Source: Moringa oleifera (Eukaryota; Streptophyta; Magnoliopsida; Brassicales; Moringaceae). From it: a stretch of DNA of 64,000 nucleotides. Shown in pieces: positions 1-11,195 of this stretch; within the stretch, counting starts at the first letter, position 1, and every line of letters starts with the position of its first letter. Made by a program: the position numbers and the translations under genes. The notes below the pieces were generated by a model that was not told the DNA's origin, ran no database searches, and worked only from the letters and a program-made list of their open reading frames with translations. The stretch covers positions 10,307,501-10,371,500 of the forward strand of contig JAJFZO010000034.1 of assembly GCA_021397835.1 (NCBI GenBank). Reading direction: 5' to 3'.

Positions 1-1365
1 GATGTCAAACTTTTTTCATTATCATCTATTCCAACCATGTTATTGCTAGCTCTACTGGAACAAAATGGCATTTAAACAATGTTTGGTTGGGTAGCAACTC
101 TGTCTAACACAATGTCATCTAAAATATCTTTATGTTATGAGAACCATTTCATCATGTTCATAAAACCTTGTTTATCATATGGTGCTTTACTTACTGGTAC
201 GATATATGTTTTCATCCTCCTAAAATACGAGGTTATAGTTACCCCAGATCCCTGACCTCTAACATGACCAGGATGTTCAGGTGTGCCCAAAGCTTTTGTG
301 AGGACATCATTCACATGTACCGGTTTAAATGTACCTTGACTCTCCTGTGTCATCAACTCATCCTACAAAGTCAGAATGCAATTGTTACATATATGTGACA
401 TTTGAATAAGTACACATCAAATGGAATTAAAGACTCATCAAATACGTACAATCCTTTCAGCACACTCTTTGGTCGATTCATTTGTGTATCATCCTTGTTT
501 GTTACATCGTGTTGCTTTCCATAATGTAGCATGATCAATTTCTTCCTTAGTACCCAATGACTTCTTCTACAAGTAATCATACAAAATCATTTAACGCAAT
601 TAATTAAAGTAAACAAAATGGATCCATCACATGTTTAAAAATTTGTACAGAAAAAAACCAAAACATAATTGACTCACAAGTTCGATCTCTAACCCTACAA
701 ATCCTTTTCGAGTAAGATGATGATCGTATATATTTTTCTTTCTTCTCTCTATTGCAACAATTCTCTTTCGCTATAATATAAACGAATATCAATATTTAGT
801 GAAAATTTCACAAATAAACATCTCTATTTGGTTAATGTAATACCTGAAACTCCTCTGAAAGGCAAGAGTTCACAAATGCATGCCATACATCTAAATCTAT
901 AAAACTCCTATATTTTGTTGATGGTAGCTTGACGTATTCTAGGTCATCCATAAAAGGCAAGATGTATTTCCTCATAAGAACGATTTTGAAGCTTCTCCAT
1001 TTTTGTGCAGCAAATTTGAGTACATACCTTTTCAAAGTTACATCAATGTCATATGTCCCCTATAAAACACACTTACATAAATCATTGAAAACAAATCATG
1101 AGCATATAATTCAATTTTAAATGTAAGCACTTGCATATTTTATAATGCGTACAGAAATTGTTTCCCAAATCTTATTCTTTAACTCCTTTAGGACAGTATG
1201 CCAATTATTAAGTGTAATAAGCACTGTATGTCGTACAATGACACCAATGTAACTGTTCATCGTTGCACCATGCTTTTTGATTGGTTGTCCTTTCTCATTT
1301 AATTGGACTGATACCTTTTGTCCTATTGATCTAGACTTAATAACATCAGGCATAGTGGTAATACC
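1..1365 (-). pseudogene. Second CACTA gene (Transposase_24-like part), outer copy, truncated by window edge
   Basis: Reading on the minus strand this covers the first exons of the Ulp1-type second gene. The start ATG region is near 1,353, with the segment GQKVSVQLNEKGQPIKKHG followed by the MNSYIGVIVRHTV motif typical of the plant transposase family PF03004. Further exons lie around 830-1,055, 680-775, 450-570 and 60-350, the last containing the LTKALGTPEHPG motif. Exon order matches the inner copy at 11,196-12,610. The Arg codon CGA near 1,233 is intact here but is TGA in the inner copy. Conversely a Gln codon near 135 is TAA here and CAA in the inner copy. The DUF8039 and protease exons lie beyond the window. 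Not functional as it stands. Confidence 0.8.
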
Positions 1366-1599
1366 TCATTTTTCGTATTTCTATAAGGCATGATCGGGTT
1401 GATCTGATGGACCCATTAAATCTGTAAATTAAATACCAACAAATTAACAATACATATTCATAAAACATATAAATTTAAAAGTAAATAAAAACTAACATGT
1501 AAAAACTTACTTCATAAAAAAGTAGATTAAAAAAATTATAAGGCATATGTAAAGTTTAACATTACCTATCATATTAGTCAAACCCATAATCCTTCACCA

Positions 1600-4500
1600 T
1601 CTTCCCTAGCATATGTAACTGCATTGTTGTCTATTTGATCAAAGAGTTCAATAGATGGTAAATTATTACAAAAGGCATATGATCCAGACTAATGTCACCC
1701 AAATCATCTTCTTCATCAAAGTCTTTTCGAGGTGTTGACATAACAAGCGACCATTTTGTATCGATTGGATCTTTAACATAAAATACTTATCTCGCTTGTG
1801 AAGCTAGTATAAATTGATTATTTTTATGCCCAATCTGATTAAGATTAATAAGGATAACTCCTAGATCATCAACTTTAACACCATGACTATTCTCAATCCA
1901 ATCATATTTAAAAACCGAGACTCTAAATAAAGTGTAATCCAACTCCTATATCTCTTGTATTACCCCATAAAATACCATGTCACCATATACTGGATTCTTA
2001 TATTTTGCACTCGAAATTTGCATGGTATTAGCAATTAAAGTGACTTCACCGTTTTGATGCACTCTTAAGTTGTCTCTTTCTTTGGTATAAAAATGACAAC
2101 CATTAATGACATATCCAGGATACTTGATTACTATAACTTGAGGTCCATGACCAATCCATCGTAAAGTTGATGAGATATTATGATTAGACAATGAAAGTTG
2201 AAACCTAACCTATAATAAATAATTTATTAGATCAACCACTATGGACACATATAACTTAATGGTGGACTTGTAAAGATTCTTACCTTTGTGGGTAACCAAT
2301 TGATGAAGGTGTGATTATGATCATCATGTAGCCACTTTCATCTTTTTGACTTCATGGGATTGTCAACAGTTAATTGGTTTAAATGCTCGCTGCATGACAA
2401 GAACAATTCATGTAAACATTTGAAATTGTCTTTGATGTGGTATAATAAATGGGTTATAAATATTACCTTATGTAAGGTTGAACTTCACTTGTATTCGTTA
2501 AAACATATAAATGAGCTTGTTGAAGAAGATCATGGTGAACTTGTTCAATCCATCCACCAGTTAAAGGTCTTCCATTTTGAGTTGAATAATCAAATACATT
2601 CTTCCTCAGAGGAATCCCAACAGAATCTGTATTCGATAAATAATCTGCACAAAATTCTAGTGCCTCTTCTACAGTGTATGATTCAGCGATACATCCCTCA
2701 GGCCTATTACGATTTTGAACATAACCCTTCAACACTTTCATGTATCTTTCAAATGGGTACATCCACCTCAAATATATAGGACCACATAGTTTCACTTCTC
2801 TAACTAGGTGAACATTTAAATGAACCATAACATCAAAAAAGGTGGGAAGAAAGTACTTCTCTAGTACACATAGTGTTGTCACAAGTTCACATTGGATGTC
2901 ATCTAACTTTGAAATATCTACCAACTTTTGGCATAAAGAATTGAAGAACATGAAAAGTCTAATTAGAGCATATCTGACATATTTTGGTAACACTGCTCAT
3001 AGAGCAACAGGTAAGAGTTGTTGCATTAAAGTGTGACAATCATGCGACTTTAACCCATATAGCTTCAAGTCATCCAAAGAAACAAGATTTCTGATGTTTG
3101 AAGAATACCCATCTGGCACCTTAATCTCATGGAACACTTTACAAGATCTTCTTTTTTCATCTTTCAACAATGTATAACATGCAGGTGGTAAAAATGTACG
3201 ATTATTGTGATGTTGTGGTACCAATTCATACCTCAATCCCATTTCTTGCAGATCCATTCTAACTGCTATCCCATTTTTTGATTTTCCTGCAATATTAAGC
3301 AATGTGCTTACAAGACTATCACATATGTTCTTTTCTATGTGCATAACATCAAGCATATGTCTGACATTTAAGGACTTCCAGTATGGTAAGTCAAAGAAAA
3401 TTGATCTCTTCTTTCAACATTGTGAAACCATATCTTCATTATCTTGTTTATGTTATTTTTTTGACTTCTTCAATGAATTTGATAAACTTTGAACCTTAGA
3501 GAAGACTTCTTCCCTAGTTAATGGTTGTGGAGCAACTCTGAATTCTTTTTGGTACGTGTCATAAGCAGGAAAATCATTAATAGTCCACAGCAAAATAGCT
3601 CTTAAGTTGAACGATTCTTTTTGGTACGCGTCATAAACTTCCACACCAGTGTCCCATAATATCCGTAACTCTTCTATGAGTGGTGCCAAATAAATGTCTA
3701 TATTATTACCAGGTTGTTTAGGGCCTAATATTAATAGTGTTAACATCATGAACTTTCTCTTCATTATTAACCATAGTGGTAATATATCACCATAACAACT
3801 GGCCAACAATTATGTTGACTATTTAATGTACTATGAGGATTAATCCCATCAGCTGAAATAGCAAGCCTTAAGTTTCTTGGTTTTAATGCAAATTCTGGCC
3901 ACATATAGTCAACTATTTTTCATGATGGTGTATCTGACGGATGCCTCAACTGGCCATCAACTTGTTTTTGACTTGAATGCTATGTTAGATGTTTCGATGT
4001 TTTAAAGCTTATAAACATTCTTCTAAACCTAGGTATTGGTGGAAAATACCATAACACCTTAGCCAACACCCCGGTTTGTATCTTGTTACTATTCTTCATT
4101 ATTTTCTATCCAGAAAGACCACAAGTTGGACACTGAATCTCATTTTGAAACTCCTTTCGATATAATATGCAATTATTTGGACATGCATAGATCTAGTGAT
4201 ACTCTATGCCTAATGCATTTAATGTTTTTTTGGCATCATACATAGATGTAGGCATTTCATTATTCTCTAGCAACATTTCAGATATCAAATTTAAAAGTTC
4301 ATTGAAGCTATGGTCAGACCAATTGTACTTCGCCTTCAAATTGTAAAGTTTAACTAGAGCAGATAGTTTAATGAACTTAATTGATCCAAAATACAAAGGT
4401 TTCTTAGCATCACTAAATAATTTCATGAACTGGTTAGCATTACCTTTGTACTCTATAAATGCCTTTTGAACCATTTCTATAATGTTATCAACTTCTTCCT

Positions 4501-4628
4501 CTTGGACGACCTCCTTATTAGCTGTAGCATTTCGACTTGTGGAAGACCCATCAAGACATGCTTCCCCATGCCATATCCAATTATTGTAACTTCGATCAAC
4601 TCCATTAACAAATAAATGATCTCGTATC
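1600..4628 (-). pseudogene. TNP2-type transposase, outer copy, 3' part
   Basis: Minus-strand remnant of the transposase gene. From its C-terminal side it shows a DUF4216 segment (about 1,600-2,190, with GCHFYTKERDNLRVHQNG and MVFYGVIQEI), then two introns, then DUF4218 (about 2,470-3,090) and the TNP2 core (about 3,090-4,480). Stops are seen at several points: a Trp TGG to TAG after VIQEI, a CGA to TGA after LLPVAL near 2,998, and others. About 170 bp of the TNP2 core present in the inner copy, including the KGYNACPICVENT motif, is missing near 3,545-3,562. The reading frame is cut at 4,628 by the inner element; the rest of exon 1 continues at 15,519. Confidence 0.88.
4626..4628. repeat. Target site duplication ATC (left) of inner CACTA
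   Basis: ATC immediately before CACTA; the same triplet follows TAGTG at 15,519-15,521. Three-base duplications are the hallmark of this superfamily. Confidence 0.94.
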
Positions 4629-4648
4629 CACTACAAGAAAAATGGGAT
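4629..4648 (+). repeat. 5' terminal inverted repeat of inner CACTA
   Basis: Starts CACTACAAGAAAAATGGGAT. The first 13 bases match the reverse complement of the 3' end (CACTACAACAAAATAGCC) with one difference, as expected for the CACTA superfamily. Confidence 0.95.
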
Positions 4649-4654
4649 TACTTC

Positions 4655-4862
4655 ACACTGGAAAGTTCACAGTTTTAATAACAACTGTGAATAAAAGAAT
4701 TTTTATTCACAGTTTAATAAAACTATGAACAAAGATTCCTTTTATTCATAGTTGTTGCTAAAACTGTGAATAAAGGAAAACTTTTGTTCACAGTTATGCT
4801 TATAACTGTGAACTAAGTGAAACATTTATTCACAGTTATGTTTATAACTGTGAACAAAAGGT
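4655..4862 (+). repeat. 5' subterminal hairpin repeats of inner CACTA
   Basis: Several copies of TTCACAGTT paired with its complement AACTGTGAA, spaced by a few bases (for example TTCACAGTTTTAATAACAAC followed by TGTGAA). Each pair could fold into a short hairpin. In En/Spm, subterminal motifs of this kind bind the element's own DNA-binding protein; that role here is inferred. Confidence 0.85.
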
Positions 4863-5456
4863 ATGTGCACCATGCATTGAATTTTTTAACCTCTGCTATA
4901 GGTCTTCCTTTCTTTTCTTCTTCCGTTTCTTCTTTCTGTCTCATTGAAACCATTCATGGGTGTCTTGCAGGAAATTAACTTGCATAACAATAACTAGCTT
5001 CTCCGAGCAAAGGTACTCTCTCCCTCTTTGTCCTTCTCTTTCTCCTCTGTTTTTGCATCTTTTTGTGATTTTTTTGATGGATATATATATATATAAGCAG
5101 ATATCTAAGAATAAGAGGAACTAGCAAAACATAAACTTGATGCCAAGAGGAGGTAATTAACTGTGAGATATGTTGTAAAGTTAAGCTAAACCATTAATTA
5201 ATTCCAAACGAATTAAGAGGATCTAGATGGAAGTCATGCCCTCTCCAGAGGGTGATGAGAACATATATAAAAAACAAACCCCTCTGCTGCCTCACAGCAG
5301 TAGAAAGAAAAGGATGCTCACACACGCCAACCACCTCCAAGCCGAAGTTACAGTCGGCCTTCCTCAGCCCTCCCCTTTCTCTCCTGTGCTTTCTTTTTCT
5401 GGTGAAGCTGTGAATCCATGTGCAAGTGAATGAAGGAGGTAGTGACAGTGAGTGAA
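4863..5456 (+). other. 5' leader module of inner CACTA
   Basis: Pyrimidine-rich leader-like DNA, a candidate acceptor and donor around 4,968-5,010 (TTGCAG then GCAAAGGTACTC), a short (TA)n run near 5,083, and an open frame of 68 codons at 5,227-5,433 of no recognised family. The 5,227-5,433 part recurs in the outer copy (19,372-19,581), but the whole module is absent from the 3-kb derivative at 45,891-48,926. It behaves as a cassette between two blocks of subterminal repeats. No gene function is claimed. Confidence 0.5.
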
Positions 5457-5672
5457 TAAAGGCACTAATCTTTGTTCACAGTTTCAGCCATAACTGTGAA
5501 TAAAGGGTTTTATTCACAGTTCTGGCAGTAACTGTGAACAAAACCCTATATCTTTTATTCACAGTTTCAGCCATAACTGTGAATAAAGGGTTTTATTCAC
5601 AGTTCTGGCAGTAACTATGAAACAAAGCTCTGCATCTTTTATTCACAGTTTCAGCCATAACTGTGAATAAAT
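5457..5672 (+). repeat. Second block of subterminal-type repeats, inner CACTA
   Basis: Again TTCACAGTT...AACTGTGAA hairpin units, with TTATTCACAGTTCTGGCAGT and TTTCAGCCATAACTGTGAAT alternating about every 50 bases. A shorter counterpart lies at 19,255-19,335 in the outer copy. Confidence 0.85.
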
Positions 5673-7656
5673 CTTTGCATCTTCTCCAGAAACATTGACA
5701 AATTAATTAATTCATTCGTTCTTCTTCTCCAATTACTCAAACATTTCTTCGATTCTTTAGGTAAGAAGTGCACACTATGAGGACAGCCTCTCTGAGCTGT
5801 AGATGTGCAAACCAAACATTCAATCGGTCCTAACCATTTATATCGAAGGGATTAAGAGTGTGTGCAGTGTTGCTTGTTTTTGGGTTTCACATCTCCTCCC
5901 CTTTTTTCGGTAAGTTATATCTTTTCTCCAGAAATATTGTGCTCATCTTTTTTATTAAAATGCAGAAATTATTGTTCCTTGTTTTTGGCTTTTAGTTTCA
6001 TTATTTTTAAGCTCAAATTCGGATGTGATTTTTCTCCCATTGAGATTCTAGATATATGCATGATTTCATTTTCATCAAGATTTTAGATCTATTTTGAGAT
6101 TCAAAATATTTGTTTAGATCCAAGATTTAGATGTATGGGTTCCCGAATGTGGAATGAGAGTTCCTGGTTAAGGGGTTCTAGATCTAGGCTAAGAGTTTCG
6201 GATTTGGGTGAAAGGCGTTTCAAATCTGGGCTGGTGTTCTAGATTTAGGCTGATTGTTTCGAATCTAGGGGAGAGGAGTTCCAAATCTTGGCTGGAATTC
6301 TAGATTTAGGTTGAGTGTTTCAGATCTGGGTGAGAGGGGTTCCAGATCTGGGCTGGGGTTCCACATCTAGGCTGAAAGTTTCGGACCTGGGTGAAGGGTT
6401 CCAAATCTGGGTTGGGGTTTTAGATTGGGTGAGGGCTGAGGGGTTCCAAATCTGGACTAGAGTTTCCAGATCTGAGTGAGGGGTCTGGGGGTTCCAGACC
6501 TGGCTGAGTGGTTCCAGATTTGGACTAAGAATTCTAGACCTAGGTGAGGGGTCTGAATTAATCTTTTGTCCCCAATTTATAATTACATTTTTTTTATTAG
6601 TATCAGCTTTTATGTTTTTTAGTTCTTTTCCAGCTATTGGCATGGCTCTTCTCTAGCAAATATGACCAAAAAGGAGCTTTGTGGACCTTGATTTAAGTTT
6701 ACTTCTCGAGAAATTTTTAATAGGAAGTGAACCATCATGCAGCCTAAATTAGAGCATGAGATAAATCATTATCTAAAGTAAAAGGCAAATGAAATACTCA
6801 TGGTCTAATATTCAGTATTATGTTATAAATAAAGTATTGAGCAAATAATAGTATTGTTTGTAACAATCAAGGAGGAAGAATCTGTAATTTTTTATATTTT
6901 TATTTTCAATTCATTTACTTTTTATTTATATATAAATACAAAATTGCATCAATTCACTTGTTCCTATACAAATATTTTTTCAGTATATTGGGTAACTTCA
7001 CACTATGACATCGAAAAATCAAATGTCACCATAAGAAAGAAAAAATATCCCAATCGGTATTATTTCTCATGAATAATGGTAGCATGAGAAAAAGTTTTTA
7101 ATAATACAAAAGAAGTGTAGGATGAGATTTAAATTAATTATTATAATTACTGATTGTAACAAATTAAAACATTTCATAACTTATAAATTATAAAGATTTA
7201 TAAATTTATCTAAAGACTTTATGTGAAATGATGATTGGTTATTAGTTAAAATATTTTAATAATTTAATTTTATAAGATTTTATAATTATATTTGTATTTT
7301 TGTAATGATTATTAAAAATGAAATAGCAATAATACTTACAATGATCACCACTAAATAAAAATAAATTTGTAATGATAGTGACCAAATTTAGGAAATTTGT
7401 TTCAATAGAGGAGATTATTATATGATCCTCAATTTCTCCATAGGTCATGGACTCGAAGAACTATAGCGATATGCTGTTGAATTTTTTATGAAATTAAATG
7501 AAGCATGATTTATCATGTGCTCCACATAAATGTTGCATTTCTGAATGGTATAGGATCATCCTACCTGTAAAAATTGATTGACATGCACATATATATATAT
7601 ATATATATTGATAGAATCAAGTTAATGTGCTAACATATGATGTGTTAAATATTAGA
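5673..7656 (+). other. Leader exon and first intron region of inner CACTA transposase gene
   Basis: No coding sequence. A strong donor TCGGTAAGT at 5,908-5,914 has a counterpart in the outer copy (TTTGGTAAGTTT, minus strand near 18,990). A branch-like TGCTAAC lies at 7,627-7,633 and an acceptor ATATTAG at 7,655, directly before the ATG at 7,657. I infer a leader intron of about 1.75 kb. It contains the AGATCT minisatellite (6,130-6,560), an AT-rich stretch (6,600-7,600) and a (TA)n run near 7,590. The 3-kb derivative has lost the donor GT (GATAAGT). Confidence 0.5.
6130..6560 (+). repeat. AGATCTGGG-type minisatellite, inner CACTA
   Basis: Degenerate units of about 20-28 bp built around GGGTTCCAGATCTGGG and TTCTAGATTTAGGC. 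The same array is about 1.1 kb in the outer copy (17,760-18,850) and about 0.7 kb in the 3-kb derivative (47,510-48,240), so its copy number varies between family members. Open frames across it give only repetitive Pro/Asp/Leu strings and are not genes. Confidence 0.85.
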
Positions 7657-10600
7657 ATGGATAAGACTTGGATGTTCGCTGATAGAAGGTTAGATGAGTA
7701 CGATATAGGTGTAAGTAATTTGTTGGAATATGCCATTCGAAATTCTGATAATCTTGAGCATGTTCATTGTCCGTGCATTAAATGTGGTAATATGAAACAT
7801 CTAGCTCCACGTGAGATATGAGATCATTTATTTGTTAATGGAGTTGATCGAAATTACAATAATTGGATATGGCATGGGGAAGCATGTCTTGATGGGTCTT
7901 CTACAAGTCGAAATGCTACAGCTAATAGGGAAGTCGTCCAAGAGGAGGAAGTTGATAACACTGTAGAAATGGTTCAAGATGCATTCGTAGAGTACAATGG
8001 TAATGCTAACCAGTTCATGAAGCTACTTAGTGATGCTAAGAAACCTTTGTATTCTGGATCATCAAAGTTCACGAAACTCTCTACTCTAGTTAAACTTTAC
8101 AATTTGAAGGCGAAGTACAATTGGTCTGACCAGAGCTTCAATGAACTTTTAAATTTGATTTTTGAAATGTTGCTAGAGAATAATGAAATGTCTACATCTA
8201 TGTATGATGCCAAAAAAACATTAAATGCATTAGGCATGGAGTATCACAAGATCCATGCATGTCCAAATGATTGCATATTATATCGAAAGGAGTTTGAAAA
8301 TGAGATTCAGTGTCTAACTTGTGGTCTTTCTAGATGGAAAATAATGAAGAACAGTAACAAGATACAGACCAGGGTGCCAGCTAAGGTGTTATGGTATTTT
8401 TCACCAATACCTAGGTTTAGAACAATGTTTAGAAGCTTTGAAACATCGAAACATCTGACATGGCATTCAAATCAAAAAGAAGATGATGGCCAGTTGAGGC
8501 ATCCGTCAGATACACCATCATGAAAAATAGTTGACTATATGTGGCCAAAATTTGCAGCAGAACCAAAAAACTTAAGGCTTGCTATTTCAGCTAATAGGAT
8601 TAATCCTCATAGTACATTAAATAGTCGATATAGTTATTGGCCAGTTGTTATGTTGACATATAATTTACCACCATGGTTAACAATGAAGAGAAAGTTCATG
8701 ATGTTAAGACTATTAATATCAGGCCCAAAACAACCTGGTAATGATATAGACATTTACTTGGCACCACTCATAGAAGACTTGCGGATATTGTGAGACACTG
8801 GTGTGGAAGTTTATGACGCGTACCAAAAAGAATCGTTTAACTTGAGAGCTATTTTGATGTGGACTATTAATGATTTTCCTGCTTATGGTAATTTATCTGG
8901 TTGTACAGTTAAAGGTTACAATGCTTGTCCTATCTGTGTTGAGAATACCAATGCAGTTCATTTGCAGCATAGTAAGAAAATTTCATATATTGGACATAAA
9001 AGATTTTTGCCACGACATCATCCTTATTATAAACAGAAGAAAGCTTTTAATGGGAAACAAGAATTTAGAGTTGCTCCACAACCAGTAACTGGTGAAGAGG
9101 TCTTCTCTAAGGTTCAAAGTTTATCAAATTCTTGGGGGAAGTCGAAAAAACAACAACAACAAAATAATGAAGATGTGATTTCACAATGTTGGAAGAAGAG
9201 ATCAATTTTCTTTGACTTACCATACTGGAAGTCCTTACATGTCAGACATGTGCTTGATGTTATGCATATAGAAAAGAATGTATGTGATAGTCTTGTAGGC
9301 ACATTGCTTAATATTGCAGGAAAATCAAAGGATGGGGTAGCAGCTAGAATGGATCTACAAGAAATGGGATTAAGGTATGAATTGGTACCACAACATCATA
9401 ATAATCGTACATTTTTACCACCTGCATGCTATACATTGTCGAGAGATGAAAAAAGGAGATTTTGTAAAGTGCTCAGTGAGATTAAGGTGCCAGATGGGTA
9501 TTCTTCAAACATTAGAAATCTTGTTTCTATGGATGACTTGAAGCTATATGGGTTAAAGTCGCATGATTGTCACACTTTAATGCAACAACTCTTACCTATT
9601 GCTCTACGAGCAGTGTTACCGAAACATGTGAGATATGCTTTAATTAGACTTCGCATGTTCTTCAATTCGTTATGCCAAAAGGTGGTAGATATTTCTAAGT
9701 TAGATGACATCCAACGTGAACTTGTGACAACACTATGTGTACTAGAAAAGAACTTTCCTCCCAGTTTCTTTGATGTTATGGTTCATTTAACTGTTCACCT
9801 AGTTAGAGAAGTAAAACTATGTGGTCCTGTATATTTGAGGTAGATGTACCCATTTAAAAGATACATAAATGTGTTAAAGGGTTATGTTCGAAATCGTAAC
9901 AAGCCTGAGGGATGTATCGCTGAATCATACATTGTAGAAGAGGCACTAGAATTTTGTGCAGATTATTTATCGAATACAGAATCTGTTGGGATTCCTGTAA
10001 GGAAGAATGTATTTGATTATTCAACTCAAAATGGAAGACCTTTAGCTGGTGGATGGATTGAACAAGTTTCCCATGATCTTCTTCAACAAGCCCATTTATA
10101 TGTTTTAACGAATACAAGTGAAGTTCAACCTTACATAAGGTAATATTTATAACTCATTTATTATACCATATCAAAGATAATTTCAATTGTTTACATGAAT
10201 TGTTCTTCTCATGCAGCGAGCACTTAAACCAGTTAACTATTGACAATCCCATGAAGTCAAAAAGACGAAAGTGGTTGCATGATGAGCATAATCGCACCTT
10301 CATCAATTGATTGCGCACACGGGTAAGTATTTTTACAAGTCCACTGTTAAGTTATATGTGTCCATAATGGTTGATCTAATACATTATTTATTGTAGGTTG
10401 GGTACCAAATTTCGTCATCTAATCATAATATCTCAGCAACTTTACGATGGATTGCTCATGGCCCTCAAGTCACAGTAATCAAGTATCCTGGATACATCAT
10501 TAATGGTTGTCGTTTTTACATAAAAGAAAGAGACAACTCAAGAGTGCACCAAAATAGTGGAGTCACTTTAATTGCTAATACCATGCAAATTTCGAGTGCG

Positions 10601-11029
10601 AAAGATAAAAATCCAATATATGGTGACATGGTATTTTATGGGGTAATAAAAGAGATATGGGAGCTGGATTACACTTTATTTAGAGTCCCAGTTTTTAAAT
10701 GTGATTGGATTGAGAATAGTTATGGTGTTAAAATTGATGATCTAGGAGTTATTTTTGTTGATCTTAATCGGATTGGGCATAAAAATGATCAATTTATACT
10801 AGCGTCACAAACGAGACAAGTATTTTATGTTGAAGATCCAATCGATACAAAATGGTCCCTTGTAATGTTAACACCTCGAAAAGACTTTGATGAAGAAGAT
10901 GATTTGGGTGACATTAGTCTGGATCATATGCCTTTTTGTAATAATTTACCATCTGTTGAACTTTTCGATCAAATAGACGACAATACAGTTACATATGCTA
11001 GGGAAGATGGTGAAGGAGTGTGGGTTTGA
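7657..11029 (+). pseudogene. TNP2-type CACTA transposase, inner copy, broken by in-frame stops
   Basis: The transposase of an En/Spm element, which cuts and rejoins the element ends. Exons: 7,657-10,139, 10,217-10,322 and 10,397-11,029, with GT/AG introns. Exon 1 stays in one frame throughout. Domains in order: transposase-associated domain (codons 1-75, HVHCPCIKCGN), TNP2 core (about codons 345-560, with AILMWTINDFPAYG and KGYNACPICVENT), DUF4218 (about codons 625-760, LMQQLLPIALRAVLP and YPFKRY), then DUF4216 in exon 3 (FYIKERDNSRVHQN, MVFYGVIKEIWELDY). Four stops interrupt exon 1: 7,819 (CGA to TGA; the outer copy keeps CGA), 8,521 (shared with the outer copy), 8,791 and 9,841 (TGG in the outer copy). 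The start is the conserved MDKTWM after a splice acceptor. The end is a natural stop after GEGVWV. Confidence 0.92.
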
Positions 11030-11195
11030 CTAATATGATAGGTAATGTTAAACTTTGCATATGCCTTATATATATATATATTTTTGATTTTTTTTGTTGA
11101 AGTAAGTTTTTACATGTTACTTTTCATTGCTTTTAACTTTATATGTTTTTATGAATATGTATTATTAATTTGCTGGTATTTATCTTGCAGATTTA

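Noticed and set aside
7242..7448. 68-codon frame in the AT-rich intron region
   Set aside because: Asn/Ile/Tyr-rich chance frame in AT-rich DNA. A similar frame in the outer copy (16,773-16,961) is just the aligned non-coding sequence.
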